The notes: a model not told the origin generated them from the sequence alone. A DNA stretch of 64,000 nt from JAWWPG01 sp963820035 (GCA_963820035.1 CAWFYK010000003.1:1-64000), one strand, 5' to 3'; numbered from the stretch's first letter, positions 8,313 through 17,117 are shown. Made by a program: numbers and translations.

Positions 8313-9479
8313 ATGTCACGTCAACGGGGTATCGCGCTGCGCCTGAGCGTCGTCGCACTCGGGGTGTTGGTCGCGGTTGCGGCAACGACAACTGCTGCTT
8401 CGGCACGCGCACAAGGGTTAATGCCATCGCCTGCCGTCTGGCAGTCCGTCAGCGCCGGTTACTTCCACACGTGCGCGATCAGGACCGACCAGACCCTCTG
8501 GTGCTGGGGGTACAACCGCCAGGGCGAGCTTGGGGCGGGCGACCGGCGGAACCGCCACCGACCGGTGCAGGTGGGCACGGATGCCGATTGGACGGCCGTG
8601 AGTGCGGCCAGCTCACATACCTGCGCCATCCGCTCCGACCAGTCCCTATGGTGCTGGGGCGATAACCACAACGGCATGCTCGGACTCGGAGACGTCCATA
8701 GACGGCTCATTCCGACCGAGGTCGACGCCGGAACGAACTGGGCCACCACGAGCACGGGCGGGACGCACACCTGCGGAGTTCGGACGGATCACACCTTATG
8801 GTGCTGGGGGAACGATGTCTTCGGCCAGCTCGGCCTTGGCGGCGACACCACGGATCGCGACAGCCCGACGCAGGTGGGCCACAACAAGCACTGGGCCGAC
8901 GCCGCCGTCGGCGGCTTGCACTCCTGTGCGCTGCGGACCGACCACTCGCTGTGGTGCTGGGGATACAACGCCGACGGCGAGCTCGGGCAAGGTGACAGCA
9001 ACAAGTACCTCGCCCCGACTCAGGTGGGGAGCACCGCTGACTGGGCGAGCTTCTCTGCAGGCCAGTTCGAAACGTGTGGGACGAGACTCGACGCCACGCT
9101 CTGGTGCTGGGGCAGCAATCTCTTCGGCGAGCTCGGCCTCGGCGACAAGGTGGATCGTCACTCGCCCACCCAGGTCGGAGCCAACACCGACTGGACAAGC
9201 GTCAGCGCTGGCGACTTCCACACCTGCGGGACCCGCCAGGACGACTCGCTCTGGTGTTGGGGCATCAACGTCGACGGCCAGCTCGGCCTCGGTGACACCG
9301 CTGAGCGGGACAGCCCGTCCCAGGTCCGAAGCGACCTGCACTGGACGGGGGTCACCAGCGGTGGCGGCCATACCTGTGGCATCGACCGGCGCCACGTGTT
9401 GAGGTGTTGGGGCGACAACGGCTACGGTCAGCTCGGTGTCGGCGACAGGCAGACCCGCCTGGATCCGACCCGTGTATAG
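8313..9479 (+). CDS. Secreted RCC1-repeat seven-bladed propeller
   Basis: 388 residues. An N-terminal signal peptide (SRQRGIALRLSV, then an Ala/Val-rich core ending ASARA) is followed directly by seven tandem repeats of about 50 residues. Each follows the plan HTC-x-x-R-x-D-x-x-LWCWG-x-N-x-x-GxLGxGD, the RCC1 blade signature. Seven repeats fill a closed propeller with no extra domain. Every blade carries two Cys 11 residues apart (HTC and WCW), which suggests one disulfide per blade outside the cell. The binding partner is unknown. It appears monocistronic, with a GGGG-rich ribosome site before the ATG at 8313. Confidence 0.85.
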   Translation: MSRQRGIALRLSVVALGVLVAVAATTTAASARAQGLMPSPAVWQSVSAGYFHTCAIRTDQTLWCWGYNRQGELGAGDRRNRHRPVQVGTDADWTAVSAASSHTCAIRSDQSLWCWGDNHNGMLGLGDVHRRLIPTEVDAGTNWATTSTGGTHTCGVRTDHTLWCWGNDVFGQLGLGGDTTDRDSPTQVGHNKHWADAAVGGLHSCALRTDHSLWCWGYNADGELGQGDSNKYLAPTQVGSTADWASFSAGQFETCGTRLDATLWCWGSNLFGELGLGDKVDRHSPTQVGANTDWTSVSAGDFHTCGTRQDDSLWCWGINVDGQLGLGDTAERDSPSQVRSDLHWTGVTSGGGHTCGIDRRHVLRCWGDNGYGQLGVGDRQTRLDPTRV

Positions 9480-9529
9480 CTCGCAGTTGAGCGGGAGCGC
9501 CCGTGGTCAGGCTTGGCTAGCCTGGTGCG

Positions 9530-9876
9530 ATGCCGAGAATGAGTGACGCTGAAGGCCGTACCTACCCCGCCGACGTCCCCTCGTGGGTCGACACCGGACA
9601 GGCTGACGTCGAGGACGCCCTCCGTTTCTAGGCGGACGGTTCGGCTGGGCGTTCGAGGATGTCGTGCCCGTTGGTGCCCCGGGCCGCTACGTGATCACGA
9701 TTGACGGGCTCGACGTGGCGGGGATCGGTGGCCCACACGACGACGCGAGGTGGAACACCTGCATCGCGGTCGACAAGGCAGACGCCGCCGCAGATCAGAG
9801 CTCCCGGCTCAGCCGCTTTTCCCTCCTGCGCTTCGGCCAGTGCTGCCTTCAACTGCTTGGCGCCGCCTACGACTAA
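9530..9876 (+). pseudogene. VOC/glyoxalase-family protein, frameshifted and 3'-truncated
   Basis: From ATG 9530 the reading gives PADVPSWVDTGQADVEDALRF and then hits TAG at 9629. Moving by one base at 9630/9631 restores the family motif (F)YGGRFGWAFED and continues through GRYVITIDGLDVAGIG and WNTCIAVDKADAAAD, up to about 9796. This is the first beta-alpha-beta-beta-beta module of a vicinal-oxygen-chelate protein. The missing base lies in the Tyr codon of the FYGG motif. The second module is absent: the frame runs into the oppositely oriented DUF1269 fossil and stops at 9876. Dead by two lesions. Confidence 0.75.
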
Positions 9877-10092
9877 ACCGACTCCGCCGCCCAGCTTGAC
9901 GCCCTTCCGTCCCAAGTGGTCACCTGTCTCGTTGACTGCTACTTCTCCGCCGGCGTCGACCGTGACGAGAGCGACTCCCTCGACCTCGAGCCTTTTGTCG
10001 GCGACAAGCGCAACCAGGCTGTCGAAGTCCTGCTGTGCCAGATCGGGAATCAGGTACGCCGCGATCACGACGTCGAACTCTGTGTCACTCAA
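9628..10092 (-). pseudogene. DUF1269-like protein with lost core
   Basis: The first 76 residues (SDTEFDVVIAAYLIPDLAQ, then ETGDHLGRKG and GGGVGLVVG) match the start of DUF1269-type proteins. The family's long Gly/Ala-rich hydrophobic core should follow. Instead the frame jumps to AKQLKAALAEAQ, which resembles the end of the family, and then runs about 50 codons antisense to the VOC fossil without its own stop. I read this as an internal deletion plus read-through. The open frame of 154 codons may still be translated, but the protein would lack its membrane hairpin. Confidence 0.6.
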
Positions 10093-10125
10093 TGCCTCTA
10101 CCTCTCATTGTCGGCCGCGACGGAA

Positions 10126-11135
10126 CTAGCCGTCGATGCCTCGGACTGTGTGCACCTGGCTGGCGTGCGCATGGAGCTTCAGCTCGTCGTCGGAGTCGAC
10201 ATGAGGGGCCACGTCGAAGACCACCTTCTTGACGGTGCCGGTGAAGACGAAAGGCGCCCGGTCGGCGTAGCCTCGGTCGACCACCAGACCGTTGTCGCGA
10301 CCCACGTCGAGCCCCGAGTAGCCGCTGAAGCCGAACGGCACGGTGTGGTCGAGTCGTCCGCCACCCACTCGCTCCCCGGACCAGGAGGGTGACGTCGCCG
10401 GGGGTGGCCGGCTTCGCCTCGTCGGCAACGAACACCATCTGCACGTTGACGTCCCCGGTCGGGAGCACGTCGGCTGACTCCTGCCGGTACTCGAAGACCC
10501 CGAGGAAGGCATAGGTGTGCTTGAGCTTGCCTTCGTCGACGAAGAGCGAGAACCCGCCGAGATGGTTCGCGTCAGCGACGATCATCCCTTCAGCACCGCC
10601 AGCGGGAATGTTCAGGTCGGCACTGATGGTGTAGGAGTGGTTGTAGACGCGCCGGACCAGCCCGGGAGCGACGTTCTCCACGTCGCCGTAGTAGGTGGTG
10701 GTCGTCTGGCTGCCGAGTGGCGGCGGGATTCCGAAGGACGGCGCAAAGCCCGCCGCGTCCCTCGGCAGCATCGCCGAGTAGCCCGGGAAGGGCCCGGCGA
10801 ACTCGGGGATCCCGCCCATCCCGACCGCATGATGGTTCCGGCCCGTCACAAGGGCGGCCCTGGTCGGCGAGCACATCGCCGTGACGTGGAAGCGGTTGTA
10901 CCTCAGTCCCTCCGCGGCCATCCGGTCGTAGTTCGGCGTGTTGATCGGCCCACCGAACGTGCCGGGGTTCCCGAAGCCCGCGTCGTCGATCAGAACCAAC
11001 AAGACGTTCGGAGCACCTTCCGGAGGTTGGGCATGCCGCTCAGTCGGGGGTCGACTCACCAAGCATCGCGCCAGCCCTGCCCGAGAACCCGGGACGGCGG
11101 ATCGGGAGCACGCTCCGGTCGATTTCGTCAGTCAT
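10126..11135 (-). pseudogene. Arylsulfatase with internal deletion and two frameshifts
   Basis: The original start is ATG 11135 (MTDEIDRSVLPIRRPGFSG). A stop and frame change near 11063 interrupt it, then the sulfatase N-terminus continues: NVLLVLIDDAGFGNP with the metal Asp pair and CSPTRAALVTGR with the Cys that becomes formylglycine. After YSAMLPRD, near 10740, the sequence jumps straight to the C-terminal beta domain (TTTTYYGDVENVAP, SYTISADLNIP). A second frame change near 10400 leads to the true end VDSDDELKLHAH. Intact relatives are near 780 residues, so about 400 codons are gone, including the remaining active-site residues. Confidence 0.85.
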
Positions 11136-11341
11136 GTCGTCCTCTCACAGCGCGTCATCAACGTGCCTCTTGCGGTTCCAGGACCGACTCTTCCCGCAAG
11201 GTGCGAATCCGGCCTCATCCGGCGCGCGTGACTCACAACGGTTACCCGGCGGTCGCGCGCGAAACCAAGCCCCGAGATGTGTCTATCCTGCTTCTGTCAC
11301 GACGTATGAGCGGAACAAGCCGAGAAGGCGAGGCGTCGGCC

Positions 11342-13150
11342 ATGTCCACGAACCAGATCCTCCTTGGGCTCGGGCTGGTGCTCGCCCTAGCCGTCGGCTG
11401 CCAGTTGCTTGCCCGCCCGCTGAGAATTCCTGCGATCGTGTTACTGCTTCCGGCCGGCTTCATTGCGGGGATCGTCACCGACGCTGTGCATCCCGACAAC
11501 CTGCTAGGTCCGCTCTACCAGCCGTTCGTCTCGATCGCCGTGGGCGTCGTTCTCTTCGAAGCTGGACAGCGGTTGTCGTTCGAGGAAGTCGTCCCGGAGG
11601 TCCGCACATCAGTCGTGCGGCTCATCACGGCGGGCACGATCCTTACCTGGCTAGCCATCAGCGGAACGGTGATGCTGCTCTATCCCGATGCGGCTCGCGG
11701 GGTGGCGGTCCTGATCGGGGCGATCCTCGTCGTGTCAGGCCCGACGGTCGTCCTCCCTTTACTCGCTTTCATCCGGCCAACCAGAAACGTGCGGTCACTG
11801 CTGAAGTGGGAAGGGACGCTCGTCGACCCCGTGGGGGCGCTTCTGAGCGTGCTCGTCTTCGCCGGTGTGAGCTCAGGCTCGGGGTGGCAGCCGGGAGCCT
11901 TGCTGGCCGACCTGGGCATCGGCCTACTCGTGGCGGCGGTCGGCGCGCCGGTCCTGTGGCTGTTGTTGCGGGCGGCGCACCGAGGGGCACCTCGAATGGT
12001 CGTGTCCGTCACTTTGACGGTCGTGGTGGCCTCGGTTGTCGCCGCCGACTTGCTTCGCGAGGATGCGGGGCTCGTCGCGGCGATGCTCGTCGGGATCGCC
12101 ATGGGCAACCAGCGTGGCATCGACATCAGCGTGTCGTTGTTCGAGTTCGAGGAGACCTTGGTCCAGCTGCTCATCGGGGTGCTGTTCGTGCTGGTCGCCG
12201 CATCGGTCACGCCCCATGAAGTGGCGTCGGTAATGCCGGAGGCGCTGGTTCTGGTGGCCGTCATGATCGTGATCATTCGTCCCGCGGTCGTCGCGCTGAC
12301 CACACTCGGTACGCTGAACACGATTCGCGAGCGCGCGTTCGTCGCCTGGATGGCACCACGAGGCATCGTTGCCGGCGCAACCGCCTCTGCGTTCGGCCCG
12401 GAACTCGCCCGACAAGGGGTGGCCGGCGCCGAGATGGTCCTGCCGCTGGTGTTCCTCGCAATCTTCGGCACGGTGGTGGTCTACGGCCTGACGGCCATGC
12501 CCCTCGCGCGCCATCTGAAGGTAGCCGGAGCCGGCCGCCGGCTGGTCCTGATCATCGGAGGCCACTCCTGGGCTCGGGAGATCGCCACCGTGCTGAAACG
12601 ATGTGACGTCTCCGTGCGCATGTGGGTCGGACCGCCCGAGCACCAGGAAGCGGCCCGCCATCTCGGACTCGACGCAGACCGAGGCCGGATCATGGTCGAC
12701 GCAGTCAACCGAGAGGCCGAGCTCGAAGAGGTCACCGATGCGCTGCTGCTCACCGGAAACGACGACTTCAACACGCTGTGCGCCGCGCAGCTGCGAAGTG
12801 AGCTCGGCCACGGACACGTCTATCGCGTCGCACCACACCCCGTACAGCCCAACCTGCTCCCACCCTCACATGAGGGTGGCGTCCTCGCCGACAGGTGGCT
12901 CACGTTCGCCGAGCTGGACAGGGAGTTCGCCGCCGGCGCGCAGATCGTGAGCCGCGACAGCGCCGACGGCCAGGGGGACGCCGGGGCAAGAAGGGAGGTG
13001 GTCCTGTTCTCGGTTACCCGCGAAGGGCGTCTCAGCGTCGCCGCGGACGGCCGACCTCCTCGGGTTCGGACTGGCGACACCCTGGTCGCTCTCGAGGCCA
13101 ACCGGCCGGGTGAGCAGCGACCTGAGCACTTCATCACCCCCGACGGGTGA
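11342..13150 (+). CDS. CPA1-family Na+(K+)/H+ antiporter with C-terminal RCK-like domain
   Basis: 602 residues. Residues 1 to about 395 form 11-13 membrane helices, including VSGPTVVLPLLAF and WEGTLVDPVGALL, the latter with the Asp pair region used for cation/proton exchange. A soluble tail of about 200 residues begins RRLVLIIGGHSWAREIA, a Rossmann-like TrkA-N/RCK fold, with VTDALLLTGNDDFN further on and a TrkA-C-like end (TREGRLSVAADG). Such tails bind nucleotides or ions and gate transport. The role is cytoplasmic pH and monovalent-cation balance. The start at 11342 gives the conserved membrane N-terminus. It is intact amid decayed neighbours, which suggests it is still under selection. Confidence 0.85.
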   Translation: MSTNQILLGLGLVLALAVGCQLLARPLRIPAIVLLLPAGFIAGIVTDAVHPDNLLGPLYQPFVSIAVGVVLFEAGQRLSFEEVVPEVRTSVVRLITAGTILTWLAISGTVMLLYPDAARGVAVLIGAILVVSGPTVVLPLLAFIRPTRNVRSLLKWEGTLVDPVGALLSVLVFAGVSSGSGWQPGALLADLGIGLLVAAVGAPVLWLLLRAAHRGAPRMVVSVTLTVVVASVVAADLLREDAGLVAAMLVGIAMGNQRGIDISVSLFEFEETLVQLLIGVLFVLVAASVTPHEVASVMPEALVLVAVMIVIIRPAVVALTTLGTLNTIRERAFVAWMAPRGIVAGATASAFGPELARQGVAGAEMVLPLVFLAIFGTVVVYGLTAMPLARHLKVAGAGRRLVLIIGGHSWAREIATVLKRCDVSVRMWVGPPEHQEAARHLGLDADRGRIMVDAVNREAELEEVTDALLLTGNDDFNTLCAAQLRSELGHGHVYRVAPHPVQPNLLPPSHEGGVLADRWLTFAELDREFAAGAQIVSRDSADGQGDAGARREVVLFSVTREGRLSVAADGRPPRVRTGDTLVALEANRPGEQRPEHFITPDG

Positions 13151-13319
13151 GGACCGTGCTGCGGGTTGCGAGTTATCTTTCGTCCCACTGGGCCAGGAGC
13201 GAGCACCGACTTCGGCAGAACCTCACTCAGTCACGACCAGAGCGTCACTCACGACGGAGACAGCTAGGAGCGAGACACCGCCCGACAACGCGCAGGTCGC
13301 CGCGCAGCCTCACGTCCTC

Positions 13320-14018
13320 ATGGTCTACTACACCCACACCAAGCAGGCACACGCGTGAGCGAGGCCATGACCGCCGTGCTCCGGGACCGTGGTTGTGAAG
13401 TGACCAGGCGTCGATCGAGTTCACGGACCCGAAGTACTCCAAGAACTTCCGGACCTTCCGTTTCGCCACGCCATCTTCAGTATCTTCCCGCTCCTCTGGC
13501 CGCAGATGCGCCGCAAGACCGGAGAGATCCGAATCCCCCGCGAAGCCGGCGCTGGTGACTACGACCTGGTCTGTGTGGGATCTGCAACCTGGTTCTTCAG
13601 GACGAACCTCCCGATCCGCTCGTACCTGACCTCCGAACAGGCGCGACGCGTGCTGGGCGGGAAGCCGTTCAGCGCCTACGTCGTGTGCCGGCGCTATTGG
13701 AGCATCAACCTGAGGGAAGTCAAGACGCTCGGGGTGGCACAAGGGGGCAGGTGGGTCGAAGGGGTCCGGTTCACCTACGAGGGTGGACAAGTTCGGTCGC
13801 TGCTCGCGTTGCTCAGCTACTTCGGGAAGGGCGAGATGCGTGAGCGGTCCCTGGGCATCACGATCCCGCCCACCAATCTCAAGCCGGACTTCGAGACCCA
13901 GGCCGCCACATTCGCCAACCACCTCGCGGACACTCTCGTCGCGAACCGCCCAAGCCGGAACGAGCTCAGGTCCCCACCGCCACCATCAACGTCAGTTGGA
14001 ACCTCCAGCACGGGCTGA
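13320..14018 (+). pseudogene. Flavodoxin-family protein with three frameshifts
   Basis: The flavodoxin start VYYTHTKQAHA runs from 13320 and hits TGA at 13356. A one-base change gives SEAMTAVLRDRGCEVT, then a second frame gives IEFTDPKYSKNFRTF (from about 13414). A third frame gives RHAIFSIFPLLWPQMRRKTGEI and the long C-terminal part with DYDLVCVGSATWFFRTNLP and PFSAYVVCRRYW. Joined, these make a normal flavin-binding protein of about 220 residues of the NAD(P)H-dependent oxidoreductase type. Three separate lesions within about 130 bp, not in homopolymer runs, make sequencing error a poor explanation. The C-terminal half remains open for 170 codons. Confidence 0.75.
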
Positions 14019-14131
14019 CCGCTGGGGAGACAGTGGCGCAGCTGCGCGTGGGCGGCAGCCGGCGAGTCGTCGGCCAGCGCGTGCCCGGCGACGCCCGTTA
14101 CCGTCCCGACCACCCGGGACAGCTCTTCTAG
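13973..14131 (+). other. Orphan C-terminal coding remnant
   Basis: A third frame overlapping the end of the flavodoxin fossil reads PTATINVSWNLQHGLTAGE and then AQLRVGGSRRVVGQRVPGD to a stop at 14129. It has protein-like composition but no start and no family I recognise. It may be the tail of a deleted gene joined to the flavodoxin remnant. Low confidence. Confidence 0.25.
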
Positions 14132-14175
14132 CCGGCCGGTCGCACAGCGTCGCATCCTCGCCTAGGGTCGGACGC

Positions 14176-15267
14176 GTGGAGGAACACCGCCTGTCGAAGG
14201 CCGAGGCGCGGCGGATCGCCGTCCAGGCGCAGCTACTCGCCGAGCCGCGACCGACCGACCTGCTCGAGGTCGTTCGTCATCTGGCCCTCGTGCAGATCAA
14301 CCCCACCCGGCCGATTGCGCCGAGCGCCGACCTGCTGCTGTGGAGTCGGCTCGGGTCGTCGTACTCGCCGGACGATCTGACCAGGCTGGTCGAGGACGGC
14401 GCGCTGATCGAGTACAAGATGACCGTGCGGCCGAGTGACTACATCTCGCTCATCCGCGCCGATATGGCCGACTGGCCGGGACCCGGCACGCTGCGCGAAT
14501 GGCATTACGAGAACGCCGATTGGGTGAGGACCAACGACGCCTGCCGCCGCGACATCCTGGAGCGGTTGCGTCAAGACGGCCCGCTACCTGTGCGCGAGCT
14601 TCCCGACACGTGCGTGCTGCCGTGGAAGTCGACGGGCTGGACGAACGACAAGAATGTGCTCCGCCTCCTCGAGTTCATGGTCAACCGCGGCGAAGTCGCC
14701 ACCGTGGCCCGCGAGAACGGCGAGCGGATGTGGGACCTAGCCGAGCGCGTCTACCCCGACGACCCAGTCGTACCGTCCCAAGAGGCCAAGCGGATCCGCG
14801 ACGAGCGGCGACTGCGGTCACTCGGCATCGCACGCGCGAAGGGCCCGTTATGCGGGGTAGAGGCGAGCGATGCCGGTGATGCGGGCGAGCCGGCTGTCGT
14901 GGAGGGAGCGCGGGGCACGTGGCGTGTCGACCCGACCATCCTCGACAAGCCTTTCACCGGTCGCGCCGCTCTGCTGTCGCCGTTCGACCGGGTTATCTCC
15001 GACCGCAAGCGAATGCTGGAGCTCTTCGACTTCGACTATCAGCTGGAGATGTTCAAGCCGGCCCCGCAGCGCCGCTGGGGATACTACGCCCTCCCGATCT
15101 TGTATGGCGACCAGTTCGTCGGGAAGCTCGATGCCTCCGCCAGGCACGACGCTGGAACCCTAGACATCCACGCGCTGCATGAGGACGCACCATTCACGAG
15201 GCGCATGAGAAGTGCCGTCAAGGATGAGATCGACGACTTGGCGGACTGGCTCGACCTTCGCGTCTGA
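14176..15267 (+). CDS. Winged-helix (HTH_42) protein related to YcaQ/AlkX DNA glycosylases
   Basis: 363 residues with the layout of the HTH_42 superfamily: an N-terminal RLSKAEARRIAVQAQLL helix, LVQINPTRPIAPSADLLLWSR, central winged helices, and the C-terminal FDRVISDRKRMLELFDFDYQLEMF and RRWGYYALPILYGDQFVGK. YcaQ/AlkZ enzymes unhook DNA interstrand crosslinks using a Q-x-D or Q-x-Q pair at the position where this protein has QIN. The Asn replaces the acidic or amide residue, so activity may be altered or lost. The GTG start at 14176 is followed directly by the conserved region. Its nearest neighbours are unrelated. Confidence 0.7.
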   Translation: MEEHRLSKAEARRIAVQAQLLAEPRPTDLLEVVRHLALVQINPTRPIAPSADLLLWSRLGSSYSPDDLTRLVEDGALIEYKMTVRPSDYISLIRADMADWPGPGTLREWHYENADWVRTNDACRRDILERLRQDGPLPVRELPDTCVLPWKSTGWTNDKNVLRLLEFMVNRGEVATVARENGERMWDLAERVYPDDPVVPSQEAKRIRDERRLRSLGIARAKGPLCGVEASDAGDAGEPAVVEGARGTWRVDPTILDKPFTGRAALLSPFDRVISDRKRMLELFDFDYQLEMFKPAPQRRWGYYALPILYGDQFVGKLDASARHDAGTLDIHALHEDAPFTRRMRSAVKDEIDDLADWLDLRV

Positions 15268-15386
15268 TGTGCTCGCGAGGTGGCATGGACGTCAGGCGGG
15301 CTTCGGGGCTGCTCTGAGGACGGGCAGCCTGGACAGCGGAGGACCGGATCGCGGTGCTGCGGATCCGTAGATGACAGACATTCGTC

Positions 15387-15494
15387 ACCAGTGGCAGCGC
15401 GGATTGGAATTGCGTCAGAAAATTTCCGTGTGAACAGCGTCACGCTGAGAGAGACCTGAACAACCGGGGATTTCCAATCCGCGTTTCCCACTGG
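15387..15494. promoter_or_regulatory. Long inverted repeat in the sortase-operon leader
   Basis: The 329-bp stretch 15268-15596 has no gene but holds a strong inverted repeat. CGCGGATTGGAA at 15398-15409 is matched exactly by TTCCAATCCGCG at 15472-15483. The arms extend outward with CCAGTGG (15387-15409 and 15472-15494) with a small bulge. Inside is a short palindrome CAGCGT-C-ACGCTG (about 15436-15448), and downstream another, GACGCT-TC-AGCGTC (about 15551-15564), precedes the CHRD start at 15597. It could form a long hairpin in the leader RNA, bind a dimeric regulator, or be a small mobile-repeat relic. Confidence 0.45.
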
Positions 15495-15596
15495 TTCCGA
15501 TTCCCCATTACACACCGCCTTTCACGACAGTCGCCGAACGGCCGTCATCTCAGACGCTTCAGCGTCAGGCGGAGATCAGAATGGGAGCTTCACTCA

Positions 15597-16367
15597 ATGA
15601 GAACCGCCAAACGAATCCTGCTTCCGATCGCGGCGGCCGCTGCCGTCGCGGCGTTGTCCCCGGTGGCCCACGCGAACGCTGATCCCGTGACCACCTATGG
15701 AGCCACCCTCAACCCACTGAACCACGCCACTGGCTCTGGGATGCTCACGCTGACACTGAGCGGTGACACCGCAACAGTCAACGAGCACTGGTCCGGTCTG
15801 GCCTCGACGTTCAGCGGTGCGCCATACCCGCATGTCCAGCACATTCACATCGGCGGTCAGGGGATGTGCCCGACCGCCAGTGCCGACAAGAACGGCGACG
15901 GCGTCATCAGCACGACCGAAGGCGCACCGGCATACGGCGGCATCGGGACCACACTCTCCGTCTCCGGTGACACCAGCCCGGCCGCCGGGACGAACATCAA
16001 GATCGCTCCGGCCGGTGCCAGCACCGACTACTCCCGCACCTTCACGTTGAGCAGCGACACGGTCCAGTCGATCAAGTCGGGGACCGCGGTCATCGTCGTC
16101 CACGGCCTCGACCCCGCAACGCTGAGCAAGCAGGCGCAGGGCGAGAAGAGTGACCTGGTCCCGTCCCTTCCGCTCGCGGCGACCTCGCCGGCCCTCTGCG
16201 GAGTGCTGACCTCGATGCCCGGTGCACCGCAGACCGGGAACGGCTCGACCGCGGGAACGCAGGACCTTGGACTGTTCGGCATCGGTGGTGGCCTGCTCGC
16301 CGCTGGCGCAGTCGGGATGGTCGTGGTCCGCAAGCGGACTCGCGTCAACCCTGACCCGCAGAGCTGA
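15597..16367 (+). CDS. CHRD-domain surface protein with C-terminal sorting signal
   Basis: 256 residues. A signal peptide (MRTAKRILLPIAAAAAVAAL to AHANA) is followed by a CHRD-like beta domain containing HVQHIHIGGQG and the acidic loop DKNGDGVISTTEGAP, which looks like a calcium-binding DxNxDG site. The C-terminus has APQTG, a Gly/Ser/Thr spacer, a hydrophobic helix (LGLFGIGGGLLAAGAVG) and a basic tail VRKRTR, the three-part plan of a sortase substrate, with Ala for Leu in the LPxTG core. The adjacent downstream gene is a sortase, so it is the likely substrate. Secreted and wall-anchored; ligand unknown. Confidence 0.7.
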   Translation: MRTAKRILLPIAAAAAVAALSPVAHANADPVTTYGATLNPLNHATGSGMLTLTLSGDTATVNEHWSGLASTFSGAPYPHVQHIHIGGQGMCPTASADKNGDGVISTTEGAPAYGGIGTTLSVSGDTSPAAGTNIKIAPAGASTDYSRTFTLSSDTVQSIKSGTAVIVVHGLDPATLSKQAQGEKSDLVPSLPLAATSPALCGVLTSMPGAPQTGNGSTAGTQDLGLFGIGGGLLAAGAVGMVVVRKRTRVNPDPQS

Positions 16368-16373
16368 TTCGAC

Positions 16374-17117
16374 ATGCTCCGTCGCCTCATCAAGGCGATG
16401 AGCCGTGGTGTCGGCCGTCGGGGACTGCGATTCATCGCAGCCCTGGCGGCAGCCGCCGGCGTCATCGCCCTTGTCGTCGCTGTCCGAGGGCAGCATTCGG
16501 CGCCCGTTCCCCCGGCGTCGGCCTACGGCAGAATCTCGGCTCACCCGGTGCTGCGGACACCGGGAGACACCAGCGCGGTGCCCGACCCAACCCCCGGGAC
16601 CGGCCCTTCGCAGGCTCCGGCTCCGGCTGCAAGTCCGCTGATGCTACCCGCGTCTCCTCCTAGCTCGATCGTGATCCCGGCGATAGATGTGCACTCAGGT
16701 GTCATCTCCCTTGGAAAGGATTCGAGTGGCGCACTGGCCGTACCTCAGCCGGGCCCGAACGAGAACAAGGTCGCCTGGTATCGAGACTCACCAACACCCG
16801 GTCAGGCTGGGCCGGCAGTCCTCGAGGGCCACGTCGACACCGTCTCCGGACCCTCGGTGTTCTATCGACTCGGTGCGCTTCGTCCCGGCGACACGATCGA
16901 CGTCACCCGAGCCGACCACTCAACGGCAGTCTTCACGGTCAACGCCATCCGCTCTTACGCCAGCCACAGCGACTTCCCGACGGCGCAGATCTTCGGCTCG
17001 AACCTAGCGTCGCCCACATTGCGCCTGATCACGTGCAGCAACTTCGACAGCTCCATCGGCCACTACGTCGGCAACACGGTCGTGTTCGCCCATCTCACCA
17101 ACGTCCGAGGCACGTGA
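16374..17117 (+). CDS. Class F sortase
   Basis: 247 residues. One N-terminal membrane helix (about 20-40), a Pro/Ala-rich linker, then the sortase beta-barrel: IVIPAIDVHSGVISLG, the catalytic His in VLEGHVDT, and the catalytic Cys in LRLITCSNFD. Sortases cleave an LPxTG-like motif and join the protein to cell wall or pilin. In many class E/F enzymes the motif after the Cys reads GHYRxN with a catalytic Arg. Here it is GHYVGN, so the Arg is missing from that place. The gene begins 6 bp after the CHRD protein gene, which fits a dedicated sortase-substrate pair. Confidence 0.8.
   Translation: MLRRLIKAMSRGVGRRGLRFIAALAAAAGVIALVVAVRGQHSAPVPPASAYGRISAHPVLRTPGDTSAVPDPTPGTGPSQAPAPAASPLMLPASPPSSIVIPAIDVHSGVISLGKDSSGALAVPQPGPNENKVAWYRDSPTPGQAGPAVLEGHVDTVSGPSVFYRLGALRPGDTIDVTRADHSTAVFTVNAIRSYASHSDFPTAQIFGSNLASPTLRLITCSNFDSSIGHYVGNTVVFAHLTNVRGT

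Noticed and set aside
6743..8665. A 640-codon open frame on the + strand
   Set aside because: It is antisense to the DUF222/HNH gene for most of its length and has the Arg/Gly/Val-rich composition of a high-GC shadow; its end overlaps the RCC1 gene in a wrong frame.
10517..11341. In-frame upstream extension of the antiporter gene by 275 codons
   Set aside because: It is antisense to the arylsulfatase fossil and ends just before the clear antiporter N-terminus at 11342.
15268..15596. CRISPR-like or tRNA-like structure in the sortase leader
   Set aside because: Only one inverted repeat pair and no regular direct repeats or cloverleaf; kept as a regulatory region instead.
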